Positions 47,659 to 61,191 of a DNA stretch of 64,000 bases are shown here, one piece after another. The number at the start of each line of letters is the position of its first letter. The stretch's first letter is position 1. This DNA is from Phylloscopus collybita (lineage: Eukaryota; Chordata; Aves; Passeriformes; Phylloscopidae). The translations under genes and the position numbers were made by a program. The notes beneath the pieces are model-generated. The model saw only the letters and a program-made list of their open reading frames with translations. It was not told the DNA's origin and did not search any database. The stretch is taken from NCBI GenBank assembly GCA_027886175.1, contig JAJNNQ010000018.1, positions 15,047,001-15,111,000 on the forward strand, written 5' to 3'.

Positions 47659-50600
47659 CATCCTACAGTAGTGGGGACTCCCAAGTGGAGGCAGACAGGA
47701 TTTTGCCATGATCAGCCTTCAGGTGTTTTAGATCTGTTTACCAAGCTGAGTATTCAAAGTGACTTGTCATCAAAAGTTGTTCTTATTTTTCTTCTTTTTA
47801 CATCCTTTCCTCAAATGTTAGATCCACCTCTCAGCCTGAGGTATAGCCATAGTACTTTTCCTGCACTAATAAGGGTAAGAGAACTTCTGACTGTGCACTG
47901 GCACTTCAGAGCTGTCAGGCTGTTGAGGAGGAAAGTGCAGCTGCCAGCTCTGCTCTAGACCTCACACGTGTCTGCGGGCAGCAGAGCCAGCCTCCATTGC
48001 AGGGCTGTAACACAGAGATTTCTGGACTGGAGAAGCATTTGTTGCACCTCCCGTCCTACCGGGGTAGGTGTGGATCATGCCATGTGTGCCCAGCCCATCC
48101 CACTGTGCCCCAGCACAGCTGGCAGCACCAAGCCCCCTTGGAGAAGCTGCCAGGGATGTCAGCTAGCAGCAAGCCTTACAGCTTTGCTGAGAGCAGGGAT
48201 TTTAGTAGGCTTCACCTATGGAAAATGATTTTTCAGCCATGGTCTATATTTAACCAGCGTCTGTTTGTGTAGCATTAAGTCACTGGAACAAGATGAGTTT
48301 GTTTCATTTCCACTGATAGGGCATCTTGCAGCGAATGCCAGTCAAATCGCACACCCTGAGCCCAGCTCTTGTTCAACTATGTGGCACATTTCACCCTGGA
48401 GCAGCTTGTTAAATTAAACTGAAAAGGAGGGAATCTTCATCTGCCTGTGATGTGTCACCAGCATGGTGAGAACAGGACAGTTGTGCGAGTCCTGCAGAAG
48501 GCAGGGATGCCTGTGTGAGGAGCACATTCCCCAGCTGAGAGCCAGTGTCTCAGGATCAGTGGGTGTGTGCTCTGCACGCCAGACCTCTGCTGCCAGCCTG
48601 CTCTGCATATGTCCAAGGGACCTTTGACTCATCTAAGCTCTTTCTTATATATGAAAGTCTGGATCTGCTGGGTGTTGTTCTGCTCCTAACCAAAGATTTA
48701 GTTCTGGTGAAGAATACCTGATGCCTTTTAATTATTCATTCCTTCAGCTATGAAATAACCATCAGAGAGGATCCTTTTATGGCGAGCTGGATTTAAAAGG
48801 TAGCAGCCCCTTGTGATTCTGATATTTAATGCATGAGCGAGGACTGAATGCTGCTCTCAGGCCTCCTGAGATGGTGCATAAGCTGCTGCCTTTGGGCAGC
48901 ATAATGCAGAGATGCCTGAGGGGTGTTGTGTTCATCTTGTGCTGGCCTGAAATGTTATAGCTGGAGTGACTAGGTATGTGTATTGCTCCCCTAACAACAG
49001 CTATCACGGAGCAGCATCAGATATGGGTTATGATTGCTCTGGTTTTCCAAATTGTTGTCTGATAGAAAAGGAACTCCCTCTATAGAGCTGCACCACTTTA
49101 TCAGCTGTGAGATGGAGAGAATGAACAGGGAAGGGAAGAGTAAGAGATAACCATGTGCCAAGATTACAGCCAAGATCAAAGACTGAATGGGGAAATCAGC
49201 ATCATCAAAACAGAGAGATAGGAATGATAAATGCAAAGCAGTCAAGGAGGAAGATAGTTATTGATCCTTATGTCTCCAACCACTTGTGCAAAAAAAATCC
49301 TCCATTTACATCATTGGGAGTAGAATTGGGATGAGCAGCTAATAAAATGTGTAATTTAAATGTTGTAAATCAACAGTATGTGTACTTTTTTCTGTGGCTT
49401 ATCACTGGATAGGTAAAGGTAGGTATTAGAGAGAGAGAAAATGAAGAGACTCTTAAGATAAGGACTTTTCTTGTAGTGCAGACCCTGCAAATACACGGGA
49501 GAGAATGGACAGTCAACCTGTTGACAGACATTACACATACCTAGTTTTTATCACAGTTCTATGTTACATTTTTGAATGCTTTTAAGAATCTCGAGAATTT
49601 AAAGGTTTTGTCAGCTGTTTTTTTTTTTTTTTTGTTGACATACAATCAAAATGTTAGTTCTTATCCTGAGACCTTACAAAATGCTTATGGAAGGTAGGGA
49701 AACTGGGGGCATAAAAACAAATTCATTTGTTTGCTTCTCTCATGTTTGTGGTATACCTCAGCAATCCTTTGCTTTAACTACCAAACTGCAACTATTTCTG
49801 AAAATACAACCATTGTATGCAGCCATTGGATAACTGAATATTTTGTTAGACATGCCATAATTTTCCCTCCTGCATTTTGTTTATGAAGTGTCTCCAGTCT
49901 GGACAGCAGCAAAAATCTGTGTGATGTATGTGTGACTCAAGAGACTAAATAAAATGGCTCAAGGGCTGTTAAGACATACTTTAACATACAGTTTAAATAG
50001 AAATAAGCCAGTGCTGCTGCCAAGACAGGCAGAGCTATAACACACCCTTTTCCCCCTTGGCTCATACAGGCACAAGTGTTTGTGTGACTGTGCAGTGAAT
50101 TGGATCGAGTGACCAAGTTAAAATAAACCCTTTTGTCCATCAGGTTAACTTTAGGTGGCATCAAATCCTGCATCTGGTTTCCCACAGAATTACAGAAGGA
50201 TTTAGACAGCTCTTCCCTGTTCCCCACGTCCAGTCATTTGAGTCTGTGAGCTGATGAGAACATTAGGCAAATCTTTGCACCAGAACTATCTGCATGCTCC
50301 CACTGGGTATTTAAACCATGAATCTGTGATAAAGGTGGGGAAAAACAGATATAGCACTACACATCACCTTTAGTCATGGAGCACTAAAGGATGAAGAAGA
50401 AAGCAAGTTGTCATTCTGGGTCTTTTCTACCTGATGGGGTATTTCAGACTTGCAGCTCTGTCATGAGATAAATGTTATGTGGCTGATGAAGCCTGCTGTA
50501 GGCAGGCATTTCTCCATTTCTGCTTTTGATTGCTTCCTAGGATGGAGATTTGAATCCAACTACATGAACGCTTCTAAGTTAAAGAAGTAGTAATATTTTA

Positions 50601-53600
50601 GTTACAACTTCTCTTTCCAAGAATAGGCTATAATAAGTTACATGATTGAGTTATAAACATATTCAAATATGATAGCCACATTAAAAGTAGGAAACAAAAT
50701 TTTTTTTTTCTTTTGAAGACGGTGAGAATATTCCTTTCCTTGCAAATAAGCTCTGATCCAGGCGTTCTACAGTCACCCTATTTATAGGCATAAGGGTTTT
50801 CATTTGCTTCCAGACCTTCATGGGGAAGGAATTGAGGGCAAAATGAGACAAGCAGAATCTGCTCTTTTTGCTGTGCATTCAGGTCCCCTCAGTGGGTGTA
50901 AAAGGAAGTCTGAGGCTCTCCTGGGTTGGATTGCAACTGGCTGTGCTAAAATATAAGATGAGCCAAGAACAGACTTGTCATTAAGTGTTTCCCTCCTTTT
51001 GGTGGGTGCCAGGATGTGATGCACAGGCTGATGGGTGACAAGCTAACTCAGGAGAGAAGAGTATCCTACTGCCTCAGCTCACTAAAACCAGGAGTTATTT
51101 TAACACTACCTCGCCCATTGATGTTAACAGATTATATGTTGCTCCTGTACAATGAAACAATGCAGAGGTAACTGAGAGGTAACACATGGGCTCACATTTA
51201 CTTCTCTGCTGCATTTGCCAGAAGGTGCAATGAAGAGTTTGACAGCTCTGCACTGACCTGCTGGCTGCAGAACACCAGACAGTAACTGATGTGATCCAAA
51301 ACTTGGAGATACGAAGTTAACGTCCAACTTTTTGTTTACATAATAAAGCTGCTAGGTTAAAATTATATTAGTTTGGCATTTTGTATGATGTGGGTTTTAA
51401 AAAAATTGGTTCCAAGAAGCTTTAGGATGGATTTACTGTACTGTTGAACTAGTGTTGTTCTTTGCTGCTTATGTTATTAAGTTATTATGTTTATCTCTGA
51501 AGATAATGAAAATGAACTAAAATTTTACTTTCCATTGCAAAGGTTTTAGGAGGCAAACTCTTGGCTAGGGAAAACAGCCTCAACCCAGCATTAAGAGTAT
51601 CTTTTTGAACGATTTTCTGGGAAAATTACATAACCTACACTTGGGATCCAAGCTACCATGGGGAATAGAGAAATTGAATGCATATGGGGAAAATGACAGT
51701 GTCTCTAATTGTGTTTCTTGTCAAGAGTCTTGGAACATCAATAAATGTTTAAAAATGACATTTTTTGAAAGGGTAGGAGTGCATTTTTCTGAAAGCTTTA
51801 AGCAAGTACTTCAGCTTTTTCAGAATGCAGCATAAAAGCTAAACTGACAAAGGAGTAGAAGATGGTGAAAGTAATCCTATTTAAAACAATTAAATAAACA
51901 CATCCAGAAAACACCGGCAGCTTACTAAAGAAATACCCAGTGAGTAATTCCAATGGTTTGCTAGGCAACAGGTACACTGCTTGGGCTCCTAACAGGTGAC
52001 CTGAAATCTTCAAATAATGCTTTTGTCTCCATAGGTGCACCAGGATATCTGTTCTTTCCTGTGAACAACACCAGTCTCCCTGTGGCACCTCCATATCCCT
52101 TTCCTGCCTCTGTGCCTGTGTCTCTCTGCAGATGTGGCTGCAGGTCTTATATCCTAGTCACAGTTTAAGGATATTTTGCATGTAATAGTATTAGATTTGG
52201 GGATTTGTAATAAAAAAAGTTCATTCTGATATGCAGAGAGAATGAACTAGTTTAAAAAGCCAACAGAGCTAATGGATTATGATTCAGTAAAACTCAGTAC
52301 ACTTTGCATTTTCAAAAAACAATTGACAGCTCAGTGTAACCAAAAGTTACAGAAAAGCTTAATGCTTCAATGAATTGAGTTGGATAGTCATCTTTGGAGC
52401 TACAGAAATATCTGAGATGCTAACATTACTCCAAAGATAAAATCTACAGACTGATAATTACTTAATATTGTGCATAAATCCTTCCTTGTCTTTCTTCCTT
52501 CCTTTCACCCAGAATCGTTTTGTCATGGAAAGTATTATTTTCCATCACCCTGCCATTGCATGGTTCTTTTTGATCTATCACACTTGCACATTTCCCACAA
52601 GCTCTGAGCTGCTGATTAATCTTATTAAGGAGTTGTACCCAAATTATACAAGAGGAGGCAGTGGGCCTTTTGGAAATCAAAGCAAATAGCTTTTAGTCAG
52701 CTGAGGAACACTGCTTATTGATGAGAGTGATGCTTTTAAAAGTGGCCTGCACAGCTGTTTCCTAATTGTTGAAAACATTTAAACTGAAAGCAGTTTAAAA
52801 CATAATGATGCTTCAGTAGGGGAACCTTTCATGTCCCTGAATTATTTACAATATTGGTCTGCTGTGCTTGCTTTTCCATCTGCCTTTCACAGGCACGAAG
52901 AAAAAAATGAAAGTGCCTGTGATTTGCACCTACATTTTTTCCTTGCTACTCAAAATGTTCCTACTGAAGGTCAAATTATCAAACCTGGAGAAGAGACAGA
53001 GATGTAGCGTGTTTATGAGGAAACACAAGAACTGCTCAAAAGCAACATGAAGCAATTCACATTCAAATTTGAGTAAGAAAGGTTACAGAGGGGAAGAAAT
53101 TGGAGAGCCCCACAAGAGTCTGTGTGCACCTAGTGAGACACAAGACAACCTGGTCTTGGAATTCGCTGAGGTGTTCCTGAAACCAGCTTTTTCTCATCTT
53201 TCCTGAAACATTATATTTTCTGGTACTTGGTAAGTGTAATAGAATCAAATAATCAATTTAACAAGTAAAGAATAGAATAGGAAAGCAAAATAACAATAAG
53301 GGCTGTGCATCCAACAGAAACTACCTGGAAAAAGGGGCTCCTTGGCAAATAATGCTTGCTTGCATCTGGGAACAGTAGAGCCTGATGCAGAGAGGACCAT
53401 AGGAAAAAAAAAGAAGCAATTAAAAAAAACTCACTTAATATTATAGTCTAGTGGTAGAATGGGGGAGCAAATGACAAAGTGGTGAATCTGCAGGATTTAT
53501 TTCTGCTGTTCAAAGTACATGCAGCATCAATTTTTAATGGGATAGAGTGTACTTTTTGGGGAGAGAGAAGTATGCTTTTTTTTTTTTCTGACTTGACTCA

Positions 53601-53824
53601 AGAAGCAGAAGGAGGATGGATGGTGGGATAATCTGTGGAACACGTGACTCCATATCCCAGGAAAAATTGAAATTCAGCCCTAGAGAAATGCCTGTAAATT
53701 GCAAAGGCAGATGAACTCTTCAGGGAAAGAACAGAATAACGCCAGCCACTAGTGTGGAAAAAGCTTCCAGGCTGCAATTAAAGGAGCTCGAAGAGATTAA
53801 GGAAGACAGAAAAAGTAGCATCTT

Positions 53825-54345
53825 ATCCAGCGTGCGTGTGTTAGACCGTGGCACGCGAAGTAGGGAGTGAAACTCGTCCTTGCAGGTTGGGGCAAAGGAG
53901 GAGGAAGGGAGGGCAGTTCCCCCGTGGCCCAGGCTGGCAGAGGTGCCGTGGGTGCCTGCAGGCCCTGGGTGCCGGGCTCAGGGAGCCGCTTGGTGCTGCG
54001 GCCCGGCACCTCCTGCCGTGAGGGCTCGGAGGGCAGTTCCCCCATGGCCCAGGCTGGCAGAGGTGCCGTGGGGCAGCCCTGGTGCCTGCAGGCTCGGGGC
54101 AGGCCGGGGCTCCAGCCACGGCGCTGCTGCCCTGGGAGCCGCTTGGTGCTGCGGCCCGGCACCTCCTGCCGTGAGGGCTCGGCCGCTGTGGCTGCACAGG
54201 TGATGCAGCAAATGGGGATCGTTCCGACAGATCTGGGTTAGCTGTGAGCGCCTCTGCAGTTCTGAGAGGAACTGGCGGGAGGGTGCAGATCTGGGACGGT
54301 GATGTGGGACGCCGGCTGGGGCCGTGTGGGGCACCAGGACGTGCA
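53825..54345. promoter_or_regulatory. GC-rich, CpG-containing island in intron 1
   Basis: A block of about 0.5 kb with high G+C and CpG in otherwise AT-rich intron, about 31 kb downstream of CLMN exon 1. Overlapping open frames of 107-124 codons on both strands are composition artefacts. It could be an intragenic CpG island or alternative promoter, or only a GC-rich repeat. No splice donor with a CLMN-like frame was recognised. Confidence 0.35.
53908..54182. repeat. Imperfect GC-rich tandem duplication
   Basis: Copy 1 spans 53908-54029 and copy 2 spans 54028-54182. A left block of about 45 bp (53908-53952 versus 54028-54072) differs at one visible base. A right block of 49 bp (53981-54029 versus 54134-54182) is identical. 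The middle of copy 2 has about 33 extra bases. The very high identity suggests a recent duplication or gene conversion. Confidence 0.92.
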
Positions 54346-56454
54346 TCTCAAAAGGGCACCCAGGGGACGTGGGGGTTTGAATGAGGCCTCACTGGGCCTG
54401 CGACTTCCTAATGAGGAAGGAACGCCCTTTTTTCTCTAAAGCAGCACAGTAGAGGACAAAAATGATCCATTTCCAGGGACTGATATGTCTGATACTACGC
54501 ATACCACTAACCCCATTCAGGGCAGAGGGTTTCACTGGGATGAGCATTCACCCAGAATGAGCATACTGGTGTGCAGAGCTAGCTAGGACACCTGTGAACC
54601 TCTTCAGTACAGACAACTGCTGACAGTGTAACTTGGTTTCAGGGACATTTTTGTACCATTTCAAGCAAGAACCAGCCACTTAAAGGTAAGGTATGAGTTT
54701 GAGTTTCCAAACTGAAGGCAAGAATTCAGGTGTGCCATAATTGGCCATCAACTTCTCATTGATCCATATTGCAACTTGGGAAACTATAAACTTTTTAAAG
54801 AAAGGTCTTGTCCAAAATTGGATTGCTGACAGCATTCCTTAATGCAAAACAGTTCTACCTCTCACCTCTATATCTCAAGTGAACACAAAGTCTTCAAGCC
54901 ATAAGAAACTGCTGATGAGTGTGTCCAGACCAGTGCAGACTATTTGAGGTTTGAGGACTACAGTGTGAGAAGTTCCTGCCCAGGAAATGCAAGGGGTGGC
55001 AGATAGACTGAAGGGAATGTGTCCTTGAGAATGCAGCACAGGTGGCTTTGTGGGAAAAGTGCTTGGATATGCACCTTGTGCATAGGTCATGAGTAGTCAT
55101 AGTGCTTGGGGACTGAGCTGCTTCCTCAGTAAGAACACAGAGTCCTTTCTGATAACTGTGGTATTCTCCTTTGCTCCAGGCGCAATTCCTGAAAAAAATA
55201 CCAGTTAAGAAACACCTTTTTTTTTTTTTTTTTCCCTCTCAGAAAAGAACAGAGGCAGCAATGAGATGCTTTGAATTGAAAGAACATTCTCATATATCAC
55301 CATACCCACAGAATTTATTGGAGTCAAATTCTTTGCTTAAAATTCTTTTTTCTTGTCTTTGAAGGATAACTTCTCTGCCCAGAGCTTATTCCAGAAGTGC
55401 CAGGATGCTCTTACAGGCCAAAGGCAAGGACACTGGACAGTAGGTGCTGACATGCCTGGAAGCAGCAGGTTTCTTTACAAAAACTCAGTTGATGTTGTAG
55501 CATTTCCTTTTTAGAGCAAGTAAAGACAATGGTGACTTTGTCTGTCAAGCAGTTGCATTGTTAGGAAAACCTTAAATAGTAGCATTTTCCATATCCCTAG
55601 CTGCTCAGCAAACCTGCTTCACTACAAAAAGCTCTCCTGATAAAGGGAGGGAAAGAAGAGGGATGCTCATACAGCCTAGTCAGCCCAAGGGAAAGCAGGC
55701 ACAGCCCTAGGCAAAGCAGGCAAAAGTGCCATTTTCTGATCTCCAGGAAGAATTAGGGGTCAGGCTAAGATAAACAGATCTACAAGGGGATGGACAAATA
55801 AATCTCCAGAGGATGTTGGCATCAGTGAAATAGTGCTCACTGTGAGGATAAGAGAAAGCACCTGCTCTTTGCTTCTAGTCCACATTGAACAGACTGTTTC
55901 TGGTTTAAAAATACTCTCTGTGGTGACCTGTCTGAGAATAATTCTGTGTTACTTTCCTGACTTTATTTCTGGCTTTTGATTTCCCATAGAGATCTGGAGC
56001 CTGATGGATTAGACCTGTTTCTGGGAGTAATTGTGGCAGTCAGGAAGGGCCCCGTATCTGGAATGTGCTTTCCTTGGCAAGCACTCGGTGGTGTCAACCT
56101 TCAGGGTGTGACAGGAGACCTATTTATTTACTTTGGTTCTTATGCTCGCTGTAGGGGTTTTTCTGTGTGTCCAGCTTGGGGTGACAATGCTTGTCTCCCA
56201 CCCATGGGCTCTGTGATAGCTACATCGTCTAAGATGTACACTGCAGAAATTTTTCACGGCTGTTTTATTAACAGACAGCTGGTTTAACAAGGCCAGCTGT
56301 TTTATAAGTAGGTTAGTACATTTTAAATTAACAAAGCAATTTGTTAAAGCGGTTGACTTTAACAAGGTGTGTTAGTTTTTACCAGTAAAAGTGGGTGAAA
56401 GGCTCTTGGAGCAGAAAGCCAAAAGGGTTGCTTTATCCAGGTCCTTCCTTCTCC

Positions 56455-56458
<4 letters not shown>

Positions 56459-56512
<54 letters not shown>
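56459..56512. repeat. (TA)27 dinucleotide microsatellite
   Basis: Uninterrupted TA from 56459 to 56512. It can form cruciforms and is likely length-polymorphic. Confidence 0.97.
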
Positions 56513-56522
<10 letters not shown>

Positions 56523-58268
56523 CCATCTAAGGGTCAGACCATATGAGGTCATGCAAAGAAGATTGTAAATTGATGTCAGGTATGGTAACGATCATCTACT
56601 TATCTGCAGTGGTGGAAGTCTTATTGCAGACTGGACAGAGCAGGCAATAGTGAAAAGGAAAACCACACCCAAGCCTCTTGCCTTGCCACTGCTATACAAG
56701 TGTGAAAAAGCAAAGGCTTCTCACTCATTCTCTACCTCCTTTTATCCAAAGTGATCTTTTGCTTCAGCCTAGAACATGTCAGCATGCCTTCAGCCCAGGT
56801 TCTCTCTGACCTGTCCCACAGCTGAGACTCGTCCACTGCAGCACCTGGTAGGAGAATGTGCTGGAGGCATGTACTCACAAAAAGGTCTGCCCAGCCAAGT
56901 ATCTCTCTGACCATGCCAAGTATAAGAAAAGGGCAAGAGTTTTCACAATTTCCGCATCCAGTCTGCAACCATTTGTGAAACAGGGACTTCCAGAGCCAGG
57001 AGGGAATATGCTGGTGAGCAACACGGGTGAATTTTCCTTCCGTGACTGTGCCTCCCCTTATGCTCTCACTAAATGTGTTGAATCCTCAGTGTCTGGCTGT
57101 GAGGACTTCAACAGTGCAACCATGTGAAGAGGCAATTGCCTTAGTTTTGTTTTTAAACCTGTGCCCTGGTGTTTTCATTTGATGTTCCTTAGTTCTTTAG
57201 CTGGGAAAGACAGCAAATTAGTGCCACTCTCAGTGCCACTCATGAGACACCTCACACAAAGAGAAAAAATTATTCTGTCAAATCCTAAATCTTCATTTCT
57301 TCAGATCAAATAGTCTTACTCTTGCCACCACTCTTGTATCAAAAGATAAAAGAATTGTTTGTCACCAAAAATATCCATCTGCCAGATAAATAGTTACAAG
57401 AGATTAGGATGACGTGTTCCAGCACCTCTGTTCTGGTAGAGCATAAAGGTAACAGGGCAAAGGCTGGTATCAACCACCGAGTTTTTTTTTCTGAGCCAGC
57501 TCTTCCTAGGCAGAGACACAAGACAGCAATTACACTCTGCCAAACCCACTGCAGCTTGGAGATCTTGTTAGGAAGCATGCCAGGACCAGCGCTGCCTCCT
57601 AGCTGTAGGTGGATATTGGCAGGAAGTCCAATGCAGGGTAACCAGAAGGAGTGCTGGAAATATGCGGCTCCTTCTTGCACTCTAGAAGAGAAATATTCAC
57701 CAGCATTTATGCTTTATCCACGAGGAAACTGGGACTAATGCTTACATTAATGGCTGGGTAAGGAGGGAAACCACACACCATGGTGACTTCACAGATTTCT
57801 TCCACTGGTTCCCAGGAGCTCCTCAGAAATGTGTAACTCATCATAGCTTGACTGGTACAGCTCTGGATCTTGCTTCTAGAAGTGATTGGTGCTCGAGTGT
57901 GCCAGGCATGATATGAAGTCAGGATACAGTCCCTTTCCTGGAATGCTTCTGGTGCCTGGTTGAGCACCAGCTGTCTCAGACTTGAGTCAGCAGTGCATTT
58001 CTATTTTGATGCCAGAGGTTAAAAATGTTTTAGGGCTACTGCTAAAGTATGAGATGAGGACTTGCATGCATTGGCTTTTGGAAGTAACTTGAACCACAGG
58101 TTAGGTTTGTTACATAATGCTGTTACATTATTAAAAATAGGCGGATCCTGAGAAATTGTGGGATTTGACTGGAGTGGGCAAGTTTCAGGGATACTAACTC
58201 AGCATTGATTAGTTAGAACAAACTGTTAGTACAAGATTTGAGTGGAGCAACTGTATTTAGAAACATGT

Positions 58269-58296
58269 TTCCAGGGAAACATTAGTTTCCCTGGAA
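58269..58296. repeat. Perfect 12-bp inverted repeat with 4-nt loop
   Basis: TTCCAGGGAAAC, loop ATTA, then GTTTCCCTGGAA. Each arm contains a TTCC-N-GGAA-type core resembling STAT/BCL6 sites. Whether it is a structure or a pair of binding sites is unknown. Confidence 0.85.
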
Positions 58297-59341
58297 GACA
58301 ACCCTGAGATATGAAATTTTACATGACTCTTGGGACAAATGTTAAGTTTGAAGACTTTTTTTCCCCTTACTTTTTATAGCAAGTACATTCTGCTCCAAAT
58401 TCATTCGCTTCAAACCTGTATGGGAAAACCTATTTTAACTGTGGAGTTCAGTATCTCAGCAGATTTCATTAAGAAAAGGGCCCACACAAGCTGCATTTCA
58501 AAGATCCATGTCTTGCATAGCAACTCAAATCAAGTCAGTGCTTTCTAAGCACATCCTGGCATACCATGCAAAGTGTGATTTAAGAGAGCAAGGCTTGAGA
58601 TGTAACTTGGCTTCTTGTATGACATCAGACAAATCAGTCAAATGTAACTTCTTTGTAAAATCGTTATAGTGATAATTTCTTAGCTTTGACCTTGAAATTG
58701 CATGGATCAATTTTATAAGTGTCTAAAAATCCAGAGGAAAAGGGTCAGCATATACCAGCAGAAAGTTTTTCCTTGAACTGGCAATTCCTTCTGAAACGAG
58801 ACGGTTTCATCTCTTAACCCCTTGGCAGCTTCCTTACCAGTGAAGTTCTCTAGCAGACTGCTGTGTCTCACTTAGTGAGCAAAGTTTATGTTCTTTATGC
58901 AAGATCTCTGTTGAAATTGTAAATACCATGGACTTGTCTAAGTACTTTTTGTCATTATTTTGTAAATTTTAATCTGTTCATATACTCAAAGTTTTTATTT
59001 CTCTGCATGTTGTCTGTGACAAAAATATGTCCTTTGCTATATAATTGTACTTCTATACCTGATTGTATCCAATTTCTTTTAATGGAGAGAGTTGTCTATA
59101 AGTGTCTAAGGAGAAGGATTTATATAATTAAGCTTTAAAATCCTATGTTTAGTGTCATAAAAGTAAATCAATTGATCATTGTTTTTCCACTGGAGACATA
59201 TGAGCCAATACTAGCATTTGTGAAAGTCACCAGTTATCTCCATTTTTAATTTTCTGTCCAAGGTAGGAGAGGCAGATGAGATTTGTCTTGGGAATTTGAA
59301 TGACCCATGCTCCTTTCTTCTCATCTGTTAATGTCAAAGTG

Positions 59342-59643
59342 GCTTTATTTGCTAAACTATCATTTATTATTTTATTTATAATGAAATGATCTACAGATTA
59401 AATCTGTTTATTTTAGCAGACAAATAAAAGCTAAATCCTGATGCCTATCTTGAGCAGTGGGTGCTGTCAAGGAGGAGCCTCTGTGGGACACAGCTTTATT
59501 TGCTAAACTATCATTTATTATTTTATTTATAATGAAATGATCTACAGATTAAATCTGTTTATTTTAGCAGACAAATAAAAGCTAAATCCTGATGCCTATT
59601 TTGAGCAGTGGGTGCTGTCAAGGAGGAGCCTCTGTGGGACACA
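59342..59643. repeat. 151-bp tandem duplication, two near-identical copies
   Basis: Copy 1 spans 59342-59492 and copy 2 spans 59493-59643. I find one mismatch, C at 59449 versus T at 59600. The unit starts with GCTTTATTTGCTAAAC and ends with CTCTGTGGGACACA. No coding potential is seen. Confidence 0.95.
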
Positions 59644-61119
59644 GCTGTGCCCAGAATGCTGCAGGATGTGAGATGAGTGAGGAATGAAGGCTCTGCAGAC
59701 CTTAAGGAGGTGTGCAGCATGTTGTGGTGTCATAGCATCAAATCCTGATTAAATTATGTGCTTAGGGATTTCTGACAAGCTTTCTGTACTTAATTGCCAG
59801 CCACGTGTTTCATCTGGCATGGAATTGTAAGTAATTACATTGCTGTCTTTGGTCCATAGATGCTTTCTGCACTTTTATCAACTGCTGATCTCCAGCAGAG
59901 CAGAAAAGCCCTCTTCTGACAATGTGTCTCCACTTAGAGGATTCCCACCTACTCTGCACACACCACAGAAAATGAAGAATGTTCATGTTATTGGTGTTAC
60001 TGTTGCTGACCATTTGAAAACAAACAGAAAGTGAAATTACTGTTCTGTCAGCCAGACGCAGCTGTAGGCAATAGTGTGAGCTGACTGGCAGTAAAGCAAC
60101 ATGGAGCAAAGTTATTTTTCAATCAAGTTAGGCTTTATGCTATTAATCCACTGAAACTGCAAAGGCTGTTTTCAGTAGACTCGTCACTTTATTAAATGGG
60201 AGCCAAAGCCCAAGGAAATCCACTTAAGAAAGAAAAGTTAAACAATGTAATTCTGCAGCTGTAGAAATAAATGGAAATAGAGAAGGTGTATTTTCAAAGA
60301 CATTCTTACAGCTAAATTGCAGTCATAATTATTAATGGAAAAAATAAACTAAAGGGTAACCATGAAAAGTCTCTGTGAAGTTACATTAAAACAAAATTCC
60401 CATCCTGACTTTTCTGGTGACTTTCTTAAGAATGTCATGTTGGTGAGCAAGGGCGGAATGGCCTGCTGATGAAGTTCAGTTATAACATATTCTCCTCTGT
60501 AACTTCCACTATCAGTAACTTCCAGGGTTAGTAGGTAAAAGGTGTTTCTGTCTTTACAGCTTTATTGCACTGGGGTCAATATAGAGGTGCAAACAAAGCT
60601 AGCAAAGAGAGGCACACTCTTGTATCAAGTCCCGTTGGCATTCCTTCCTTGGCTGTGCAAATGATGTTATTGATCAGCAGTTTTGGTATCGTTGGATAGA
60701 TGAATCATGAAAGTCATCTTACAAATTCCTTGTTTTCTAAACATTAGAGCCTGACTTTGCAGTCAGTGTTTGTGGTTCAGTTTCAAGTTGGCTTCTAAGT
60801 GTGAATGATTGCACTGTTACTGATGAAAACCACAGAGCATGAAAATTTACCCAAGGTCTGAAAGGAATTCCCACAGGCATTTAAGATTTTGAGCCTTCTC
60901 CTTGGCATACTTTACGCAGGATTTTTTGATAGAGGTCATACTCTGGTGTCCATGACCTTCCTAGCAACATTTTGTAGCAGAGTCTAAATGCTGTTTTGCA
61001 TTGAGAGTAATTTTATTTTATTTAATGATACCTCAGTTTCAAAGTAGCATCTTTTGCTTAAAGACTTGGTGTTTTCCTGTTGCCATGCAAGAGGCTGCAA
61101 TCAGGTTGTTGCACTCCTG

Positions 61120-61191
61120 GGTTTTTTTGGTGGTGTTTTTGTTTTTTGGGGTTTTTTTGTGGTGTTTTTGTTTGTTTGTTTGTTTGTTTGT
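61120..61191. repeat. T/G-rich tract ending in (GTTT)n
   Basis: Runs of T broken by GG and GTGG, then about six units of GTTT at 61168-61190. The hydrophobic open frames over it (containing VFLFFGVFLWCF) are low-complexity artefacts. Confidence 0.85.

Noticed and set aside
46909..47709. Similar peptides on opposite strands suggesting a small gene family
   Set aside because: The similarity comes from an inverted pair of a noncoding repeat next to a CR1 remnant.
53797..54346. Overlapping frames of 107-124 codons on both strands
   Set aside because: They follow the GC-rich tandem duplication, and several frames are open at once.
55171..55362. Acceptor-like T-run with CCCTCTCAG followed by an open frame
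   Set aside because: No proper GT donor closes the open segment and the peptide is unrecognised. A similar T-run plus CCCTCTCAG near 6.3 kb shows how easily this pattern arises.
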